Assembly (NCBI GenBank): GCA_007135385.1
Contig: SLIY01000149.1
Location: 1 to 10,800 of the forward strand
Length of the DNA: 10,800 nucleotides
DNA from: Leptolyngbyaceae cyanobacterium CSSed165cm_216
Lineage (GTDB): Bacteria > Cyanobacteriota > Cyanobacteriia > Phormidesmidales > Phormidesmidaceae
Direction: 5' to 3'
The notes beneath the pieces are model-generated. The model searched no databases and was not told where the DNA came from. It worked only from the letters and a program-made list of their open reading frames with translations. Below are positions 1 to 4,781 of the stretch, in pieces. The first letter of the stretch is position 1. The number at the start of each line of letters is the position of its first letter. The position numbers and the translations under genes were made by a program.

Positions 1-622
1 AAATAGGCTGAATGCGATCGCTGCCTAATTCAAGATAATCTTCATCACTGTAGATAACATCAGCATCAGGATGGGTATAAATGTGCTTTGTGATCTGGTA
101 AAAGGCATCTCTAGCTAATGTATCGCCTGGGTTGATGAGACAAAAATAATCTCCATTAACCTGTTTAAATACTGAATTAATATCGAACCCATACTGATCA
201 TCTAGGCTAGTAACATGGCCGTTAACTCTATCAGCGATTTCTGTATTTGCTTGGGTTAAAGCTTTAATTAAAGTCTCTGAATCGGATGAGTGATCGCTGA
301 CAATAAATAGTTCCCAGTCACTATAGACTTGTTCGACAAGTGAGTTGACTGTAGTGCCAATCTGATCTTTATGAGTAAGGTTAGCCGCTGGCAATATGAC
401 TGAGATGATCGGCTTCTGATTCCATGTCTTGATTTCCTTAGCCGCTGCTTCCAGGTTGATAGCTGATGCTTGGTATAGCGCTCTAGGATCATTCCCTTTG
501 TTCAGCAGCTTTTGCCTAATACTTCTCGATACTAATAAAAGTGCAGCGACCCAGCCATGGTGCTGGGTGACTTGAAGTAATTTTTTAATCTGTGTTTTGC
601 AAATCCAGATTTTGCTAGGCAT
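1..622 (-). CDS. Family 2 glycosyltransferase, C-terminal part outside the window
   Basis: On the minus strand an open frame starts at ATG 622-620 and runs without a stop through base 1, giving 207 residues of an incomplete protein. The first 70 or so residues look like a helical linker. A GT-A domain follows with ISVILPA at residues 73-79, SDHSSD at 109-114, INPGD at 163-167 and VIYSDED at 189-195. The last motif closely matches the first domain of the 620-residue glycosyltransferase at 4782-6644, so a two-domain polysaccharide glycosyltransferase is likely. The usual DD and DHDD metal and nucleotide motifs are altered to DH and NPGD. Either this domain is specialised or it is weakly active; a GD-only version does occur in some GT2 enzymes. 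An in-frame TAA at 655-653 limits the start, and no clear Shine-Dalgarno sequence precedes the ATG. It presumably adds a sugar to a lipid-linked glycan at the inner face of the cytoplasmic membrane. The substrate cannot be told. Confidence 0.85.
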   Translation of the reverse strand, partial: MPSKIWICKTQIKKLLQVTQHHGWVAALLLVSRSIRQKLLNKGNDPRALYQASAINLEAAAKEIKTWNQKPIISVILPAANLTHKDQIGTTVNSLVEQVYSDWELFIVSDHSSDSETLIKALTQANTEIADRVNGHVTSLDDQYGFDINSVFKQVNGDYFCLINPGDTLARDAFYQITKHIYTHPDADVIYSDEDYLELGSDRIQPI

Positions 623-680
623 CTTAAGAGTCGATAAGTATTTTGAACGGCTTTAACGGCTTTGGATAGGATGACAGATG

Positions 681-710
681 TTGTGTGTATCTTGGCTTGA
701 GGATTATAAT
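681..710 (+). promoter_or_regulatory. Candidate sigma-70-type promoter
   Basis: TTGTGT at 681-686 and a perfect TATAAT at 705-710 are separated by 18 bases. The -35 box matches the consensus at only three of six positions, so the call rests on the -10 box. ATTATAAT at 703-710 is its own reverse complement, so the same box could also serve the minus-strand glycosyltransferase starting at 622. I saw no good -35 box on that strand. If used, the plus-strand transcript would have a leader of nearly 300 bases containing the hairpin at 773-839. Confidence 0.25.
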
Positions 711-772
711 TAGCTCAGCTCCACAGACTATCAGCCCAGCATAGGCTAGCTGAATGCCGTTCTATACAAGCT

Positions 773-839
773 GTCTGGACGCGGCTGAGTTGCCTGAGCG
801 GTTCGCCTTGGGGCATGGCTCAGAGCATTGAGGCCAGAC
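773..839 (+). repeat. Long imperfect inverted repeat, possible structured leader
   Basis: The outer arms GTCTGGACGC (773-782) and GAGGCCAGAC (830-839) pair at 8 of 10 positions. Inside them CTGAG (785-789) pairs with CTCAG (819-823), TGCC (791-794) with GGCA (812-815), and GCG (798-800) with CGC (804-806). The result is a stacked stem of about 67 bases ending in a short loop. It is not followed by a T run, so it does not look like an intrinsic terminator. It could be a leader RNA structure for the operon starting at 1006 or the remnant of a small palindromic repeat. It does not fold as a tRNA. Confidence 0.4.
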
Positions 840-885
840 GCTACATGGCTAATCACTGCTAAGAAGAAGATCTTTGCTAAGATAC

Positions 886-912
886 TTGTGACAAAGCCAA
901 GTTTAGTATACA
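886..912 (+). promoter_or_regulatory. Candidate promoter for the dioxygenase and methyltransferase operon
   Basis: TTGTGA at 886-891 and TATACA at 907-912 are separated by 15 bases, about 94 bases before the start codon at 1006. Both boxes are partial matches to consensus and the spacer is short, so this is only a candidate. Confidence 0.2.
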
Positions 913-1005
913 TTTACCATCAAAAGTTTGGTTTGACTGGTGAAAGCTAAGATAGGTTTTGGAGGACTGTGAGTTCGATCGGCAAAACTATGGTTTGTCA
1001 AGACG

Positions 1006-1926
1006 ATGGTTACCATTTTTCGGAATAAAGCACTGGACGACTACTTTATTGAGGTCGACTGCTCTGACTTATCTCGCGTAGCTCCAGAAGATATTTGTCG
1101 CCACTATGAAGCTGGCAAAGTGATTCTGCTGTCAGGATTTAAAATTGACTACGATCAAGAATTTATAGCTAACGTCAATTTTCCGGATACGCCTAAATCC
1201 CTGAAGAAGTTTCCTTCACATAAGTTTCTTGAGTTGGAGGCTCATGAAAGAAGATATTTTGGTCTTAAATCCTTAGTACGCTCCACAGTATACTCTGCTC
1301 GGCGTCAGCCTAGTCTATCTGACCAGGTCTTGCAGCAGGTTTTTCAGGGTAACCGTCAGCGTTTCCGCTATTTCAAAGATCAGGTTCGCCATGTCAATAG
1401 TCAAATTTTGCACCTTTGTCAAGCCTTATTCCCTAACTACCAAAGAATTCACGAAAGCATAACCTGGCGGTTCTCTGAAACCCGTAACGAGAACATGCAC
1501 GTGGATATCTACACCGAAGATTTGCCTGAGCACCACTTGCGCCTGTTTGTGAATATGGATATTATTCCTAGGCTATGGAACACCAGTTGGACCCTTGAGC
1601 AGATGCTGCAGGGTCATCTCGATAAGCTGGATCCGGCGTTTGTACAGCAGGCAACCTCAGGACGCATCTGCCATGATTTGAATTTTCAGGTGTTTGGTCG
1701 AATGAGGGACGCTGGGCGAGATGGTCAACCTCGGCACATTACATTCTTCGAACCCGGTGAAGTTTGGTTAGTCGATAGTCGTAAAGTCTCTCACCAAATC
1801 GTCTATGGTCGCCGGGCAATCTCTACAGACTTCGCAATCGCCCGCCAGTCCATGCTTGATCCAAATCAACACTATTACAACGTTGTCGATCGCTTTCGCC
1901 CGGTTCAGCAGGCCCTAGAATTATGA
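1006..1926 (+). CDS. Fe(II)/2-oxoglutarate dioxygenase, Kdo 3-hydroxylase-like
   Basis: The 306-residue product has the layout of the Kdo hydroxylase family (KdoO, Fe(II)/2-oxoglutarate/ascorbate dioxygenases), judged from remembered motifs and not from a search. Residues 152-191 carry ITWR, then the iron-binding HVD at H165 and D167, then LRLFVNMD and PRLW. Near the C-terminus FEPGEVWLVD (248-257) leads to SHQ with the likely distal iron ligand H263, and R269 or R270 could bind 2-oxoglutarate. The family hydroxylates C3 of Kdo in the lipid A inner core, in the cytoplasm. An in-frame TGA at 970-972 leaves ATG 1006 as the only standard start, although no Shine-Dalgarno sequence precedes it. 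The stop overlaps the next ATG by four bases, implying translational coupling to the FkbM methyltransferase. The true substrate may be another acidic sugar. I am fairly sure of the enzyme class and less sure of the substrate. Confidence 0.75.
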   Translation: MVTIFRNKALDDYFIEVDCSDLSRVAPEDICRHYEAGKVILLSGFKIDYDQEFIANVNFPDTPKSLKKFPSHKFLELEAHERRYFGLKSLVRSTVYSARRQPSLSDQVLQQVFQGNRQRFRYFKDQVRHVNSQILHLCQALFPNYQRIHESITWRFSETRNENMHVDIYTEDLPEHHLRLFVNMDIIPRLWNTSWTLEQMLQGHLDKLDPAFVQQATSGRICHDLNFQVFGRMRDAGRDGQPRHITFFEPGEVWLVDSRKVSHQIVYGRRAISTDFAIARQSMLDPNQHYYNVVDRFRPVQQALEL

Positions 1927-2984
1927 CGCTACCTAGCCCCCACCCTATCCGTCACCTTGAGCAAGTTCGTCAGGTTACCTATTCAGGGGATTTTCTGTCA
2001 TTACCCTGTTATGAAATTGACGTAGACGGTAAGTCCATTCGATATGCGGAAGCGGGAAATTTAGTCCATGCACGGGTATCGACAATTTTTGTCAAAGAGC
2101 CCAGCACCATTCCCTGGCTAGAGGCGATGCAGCCCGACGAAGTGCTTGTAGATATTGGTGCTAATGTGGGCCTTTATTCAATTTACGCTGCAGCATTTTC
2201 AGGCTGTCGAGTGTATGCCTTTGAACCAGAAGCGCTTAACTATGCTGAGCTAAATAAAAATATCTTTGTCAACGATCTTCATGGCCGGGTTTCTGCCTTT
2301 TGCCTGGCCATGAGTGATGAAGCTAAGATTGAGTTTTTGCGGCTAGGGGCCTTTGGGATTGGCTATTCCCATCATGACTTTGGTGAGAATACCTGGACTC
2401 AAGATATGGTGTTTGGAGCCGGAACTACGGCGAAGGATGCTCGACTAGAACAAGGCTCTGTCTCTACGAGTTTAGATGCTTTGATTGAGGCTGGAGTGAT
2501 TCCTGTGCCAGATCACATCAAGATTGATGTGGATGGCTTAGAGAGTCGGGTGATTGCCGGATGTCGACAAACCTTAGCTCATCCCCAGCTTAAGACGGTC
2601 TTACTAGAGGTGGATCACCGGATTGAGGCGTCTTACCAGTTGATCGATGATCTCACTGCCATGGGCTGGCAGTATTCCATGGCACAGCTACGGACGAATC
2701 GTAAAGCGATTCTACCCGTTGAAGAGGTGAAACGCTTACAGCGAGAGCGGCGGGGGGGGCTCAACTACATCTTCTTTCGGGATCAGGCCTGGGATCGGCT
2801 GTTTCAAGAGTTTCTCGACAGCTACCATCCGCCTTTAGATCAAGCAGGCCAGGTGATTAAGGGCAATCCCCGCTTAGTATCGAACTGGACAACCCCTTCA
2901 GAAGCTACCTCTGTCCGGCAAGCTGCGAGGGAGCTGGCCACTGCTATTCAGCGATCAGCAAAACGACGGTTGTGGAAGTCGTAA
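1923..2984 (+). CDS. FkbM-family SAM-dependent methyltransferase
   Basis: This 353-residue protein has a class I methyltransferase core of the FkbM type. VDIGANVGLY (76-85) is the S-adenosylmethionine-binding motif I, FEPEA (100-104) ends strand 2, IKIDVDGLE (199-207) is the family signature, and LLEVD (227-231) follows. FkbM enzymes O-methylate hydroxyl groups on sugars or polyketides, and in glycan loci they usually methylate a polysaccharide residue. The C-terminal 70 residues lie beyond the core and are of unknown role. The start ATG overlaps the stop of the dioxygenase (ATGA), so the two are probably made together and may act on the same sugar, for example a hydroxyl the dioxygenase installs; that link is inference. 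A run of eight G at 2752-2759 encodes part of R277-G279 and could change frame by slippage, removing the last core strand (NYIFFR, 281-286) and the tail. Confidence 0.88.
   Translation: MTLPSPHPIRHLEQVRQVTYSGDFLSLPCYEIDVDGKSIRYAEAGNLVHARVSTIFVKEPSTIPWLEAMQPDEVLVDIGANVGLYSIYAAAFSGCRVYAFEPEALNYAELNKNIFVNDLHGRVSAFCLAMSDEAKIEFLRLGAFGIGYSHHDFGENTWTQDMVFGAGTTAKDARLEQGSVSTSLDALIEAGVIPVPDHIKIDVDGLESRVIAGCRQTLAHPQLKTVLLEVDHRIEASYQLIDDLTAMGWQYSMAQLRTNRKAILPVEEVKRLQRERRGGLNYIFFRDQAWDRLFQEFLDSYHPPLDQAGQVIKGNPRLVSNWTTPSEATSVRQAARELATAIQRSAKRRLWKS
2752..2759 (+). repeat. G8 homopolymer inside the methyltransferase gene
   Basis: Eight consecutive G fall within codons 277-279 of the FkbM methyltransferase. 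Tracts of this kind are typical slipped-strand sites for phase variation in surface-glycan genes. Eight is near the short end for this, and one such run on either strand of a window this size is not very improbable by chance. Confidence 0.9.
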
Positions 2985-3064
2985 GCTCCTCTAGGCACTC
3001 ACTCTGTCGTAGCGTTCCCTGAAAACCTCGTATACTTGGACCGGTGATCGTGTGCGTAGGCATG

Positions 3065-3069
3065 AAGGG
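3065..3069 (+). promoter_or_regulatory. Shine-Dalgarno supporting a TTG start
   Basis: AAGGG ends eight bases before TTG 3078-3080. In this frame a TGA at 3063-3065 excludes any earlier start, and no ATG occurs before the conserved catalytic motif of the phosphatase, so the TTG is the best start. Confidence 0.5.
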
Positions 3070-3077
3070 CAGTTAGA

Positions 3078-3590
3078 TTGGTTAGTTTTTTAACAAGTCA
3101 GCCAGATAGTTTGAGTAACTTCCCTAGGGTTAAATTATTGGCCTTAGATGTTGACGGTGTTTTGACCGATGGAGGGCTGTACTACACCGAAACCGGCGAG
3201 GAAATCAAGAAATTTAATGTTAAGGACGGCCTTGGTCTCAAGCAATTGATGGCCTCTGGTATCGAGGTGGCTCTAATTTCAGCCAGTGGCTCCCAGGCAA
3301 CGTTGCACCGCGCTAATAAACTAGGAATTACCCATGTGTTTACGGGGGTGGAAGATAAGCTCGAGACCCTAACGGCGTTATGTGAATTGCTCCGACTAGA
3401 CTTACGTGAGGTGGCCTATATGGGGGATGACTGGGTTGACGTGCCAGTTTTAGGCGCCGTTGGTCTAGCGATTACAGTGGCAGATGCGATCGCAGAGGCC
3501 AAAGGTTGTGCTATGTACATTACTGACAAGGGGGGAGGTCAAGGGGCAGTTCGGGAAGTTTGTGACCTAATTCTCTGTCGTGGCTCCTAG
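3078..3590 (+). CDS. kdsC: KdsC-like HAD phosphatase (Kdo-8-phosphate phosphatase family)
   Basis: The 170-residue product is a capless C0-type HAD phosphatase of the KdsC family, which removes phosphate from 3-deoxy-D-manno-octulosonate 8-phosphate or related nonulosonate 9-phosphates in the cytoplasm. Motif I is DVDGVLTDG (24-32) with nucleophile D24 and acid/base D26. K94 supplies motif III, GDDWVD (116-121) is motif IV, and GGGQGAVREVCDLIL (152-166) is the KdsC C-terminal signature. Motif II reads ISASGS (67-72) in place of the more usual TGR, losing an arginine, which may mean a different substrate. Length is close to the family (E. coli KdsC has 188). It starts at TTG after a reasonable Shine-Dalgarno, 93 bases behind the FkbM gene. 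No kdsA, kdsB or nonulosonate synthase is in the window, so the substrate must come from elsewhere. Confidence 0.85.
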   Translation: MVSFLTSQPDSLSNFPRVKLLALDVDGVLTDGGLYYTETGEEIKKFNVKDGLGLKQLMASGIEVALISASGSQATLHRANKLGITHVFTGVEDKLETLTALCELLRLDLREVAYMGDDWVDVPVLGAVGLAITVADAIAEAKGCAMYITDKGGGQGAVREVCDLILCRGS

Positions 3591-3639
3591 GTTAAACCCG
3601 GTTGAACATCATTATGGAAAAGTGAAATGGCCTGACGGC

Positions 3640-3651
3640 GCTATTAATAGC
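3640..3651. repeat. 12-bp perfect palindrome in an intergenic gap
   Basis: GCTATTAATAGC is its own reverse complement and lies in the 155-base gap before the GT8-like gene. It could be an operator, but a palindrome this long is expected a couple of times by chance in a window of this size. Confidence 0.2.
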
Positions 3652-3684
3652 TAAGCGTTCGTAAGGTGAAAGCTGAGCCGTAGT

Positions 3685-3710
3685 AAGAGTTTTCGCTTGA
3701 AATCACTCTT
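3685..3710 (+). terminator. Weak hairpin, possible terminator or leader structure
   Basis: AAGAGT (3685-3690) pairs with ACTCTT (3705-3710), and inside it TTTC (3691-3694) pairs with GAAA (3699-3702) around the loop GCTT, with a two-base bulge. It is AT-rich and followed only by a short T/C stretch, so it would be a poor intrinsic terminator. It lies about 95 bases after the phosphatase stop and 35 before the next start. Confidence 0.25.
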
Positions 3711-3729
3711 TCAGTGTCTGGCGATCGCG

Positions 3730-3735
3730 AGGAGA
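3730..3735 (+). promoter_or_regulatory. Shine-Dalgarno of the GT8-like gene
   Basis: AGGAGA ends ten bases before ATG 3746 and directly follows a HIP1 octamer at 3721-3728. It is one of the better ribosome binding sites in the window and fixes this start. Confidence 0.6.
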
Positions 3736-3745
3736 AACCTAAACT

Positions 3746-4660
3746 ATGGATGAACTAATCAAGGTCTATGTCGGTACGCAGGTCGAGCAAATGCTGGCCG
3801 TTAAAGTGCTGGAATACTCAATTCAGAAACATAGCCAGCAGCCTGTGTCGGTCATTCCACTGTTTTCAGCGGTAGACGCTGCTGGCATTGAGGTTCCCGT
3901 CCCAAAGGATCCGTATCTCCGTCCTCGGACCCCCTTTAGCTTCCAGCGCTTTGCCATTCCTCAACTAAATGGGTATGAAGGACGGGCCATTTACCTCGAC
4001 TCTGATATGCAAGTTTTTCGGGATATCCAGGAGTTGTGGACCTGGGACTTCGCTGGGGCTGATGTGTTGTCAGTTTACGAACCCCCGGGCTCTGGCAGAC
4101 TACCGCAATTTAGCGTTATGGTTTTGAACTGTCAGCAACTTCGCTGGCATGTAGCTGATTTAATTCATCAGCTTGAGGCCGGTCGTTGGACTTATCAACA
4201 GTTCATTTTAGAAATGGCTCCCGCTGATATGGTAGCTGCAGTGCTGCCTACGGAGTGGAATGACCTAGAGCGATTTGTGCCAGGGAAAACAGCGTTGGTG
4301 CATTACACCGATATGAATAAGCAACCCTGGTTGAATGGGCGTCGTAATCCTTTGGCGAGTCTATGGTGCCAAGATTTGCTGGAAGCCGTTGAAGGGGGTC
4401 ATATCAGCAGAGACTATGTGGCCACAGAGGTGCAAAAGGGGCATGTGCGGCCGTCTCTACTCCACCAAATTGACCACAACATCGCAGACCCTTTGCAATT
4501 ACCACCCGATATTTTGCAAGCCGACACCTTAAATTTTGTGCCACCCCATGAGTTAGCTAAGCTAGGGGTTCCAGGGGCAACTCATCAGGGCAGGAAACGC
4601 ACTTTGTCTCATATCATTCACCAGATTTATGCTAAAAGCCGTGCCCTTGTGCATCGCTAA
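3746..4660 (+). CDS. GT8-like glycosyltransferase
   Basis: This 304-residue protein resembles retaining glycosyltransferases of the GT8/glycogenin type. The N-terminus IKVYVGTQ (5-12) fits the first strand of the nucleotide-sugar fold. SFQRFAIP (65-72) precedes GRAIYLDSDM (79-88), whose DSD at 85-87 is the metal-binding DxD. SVMVLNC (123-129) matches the acceptor-side strand, and HYTDMNKQPW (186-195) matches the late His/Lys-Pro-Trp segment that also binds metal and phosphate. There is no signal peptide or membrane segment, so it probably works in the cytoplasm on a lipid-linked or lipid A-core acceptor. It has its own strong Shine-Dalgarno and a 155-base upstream gap, so it may be transcribed separately from the phosphatase gene. 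It converges with the 620-residue glycosyltransferase. Donor and acceptor cannot be read from the sequence. Confidence 0.82.
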   Translation: MDELIKVYVGTQVEQMLAVKVLEYSIQKHSQQPVSVIPLFSAVDAAGIEVPVPKDPYLRPRTPFSFQRFAIPQLNGYEGRAIYLDSDMQVFRDIQELWTWDFAGADVLSVYEPPGSGRLPQFSVMVLNCQQLRWHVADLIHQLEAGRWTYQQFILEMAPADMVAAVLPTEWNDLERFVPGKTALVHYTDMNKQPWLNGRRNPLASLWCQDLLEAVEGGHISRDYVATEVQKGHVRPSLLHQIDHNIADPLQLPPDILQADTLNFVPPHELAKLGVPGATHQGRKRTLSHIIHQIYAKSRALVHR

Positions 4661-4685
4661 ACATTGCAGCAGAGAGGTGTTCCTA

Positions 4686-4754
4686 TGGCAACTGGGTCTG
4701 CCATTTGCTGATTGCTTCATCGCTGAAGGGAAGAAGGCCGTTGCCAAAGCAATC
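4686..4754. repeat. Two interleaved inverted repeats between convergent genes
   Basis: TGGCAAC (4686-4692) is complementary to GTTGCCA (4740-4746), and GATTGCTT (4710-4717) is complementary to AAGCAATC (4747-4754). The arms interleave, so the stems would be either alternatives or a pseudoknot. The site lies in the 121-base gap between two convergent genes where termination is needed in both directions. The loops are long and there is no T run, so a terminator role is only possible. Confidence 0.3.
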
Positions 4755-4781
4755 TGATACAAAATAAGTTGAAATTAGTAA

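Larger units (their letters stand above)
623..1005. other. 383-base intergenic region between divergent genes
   Basis: No coding frame is convincing here. The region lies between the divergent starts of the glycosyltransferase at 622 and the dioxygenase at 1006, so it should hold promoters for both. It contains a TATAAT at 705-710 inside the palindrome ATTATAAT, a long imperfect hairpin at 773-839, and a second promoter candidate at 886-912. The heptamer GCTAAGA occurs three times (858-864, 876-882, 946-952). A GGAGG at 961-965 does not sit at a useful distance from the start at 1006. Confidence 0.6.

Noticed and set aside
268..492. 74-residue minus-strand frame
   Set aside because: It overlaps the glycosyltransferase coding frame at 1-622 in another frame on the same strand. 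The 622-start frame contains clear GT2 motifs and this one has none.
795..812. GGTTCG with flanking pairs, resembling a tRNA T-arm
   Set aside because: No acceptor, D-arm or anticodon arm can be placed around it, and the bases pair better as part of the larger hairpin at 773-839.
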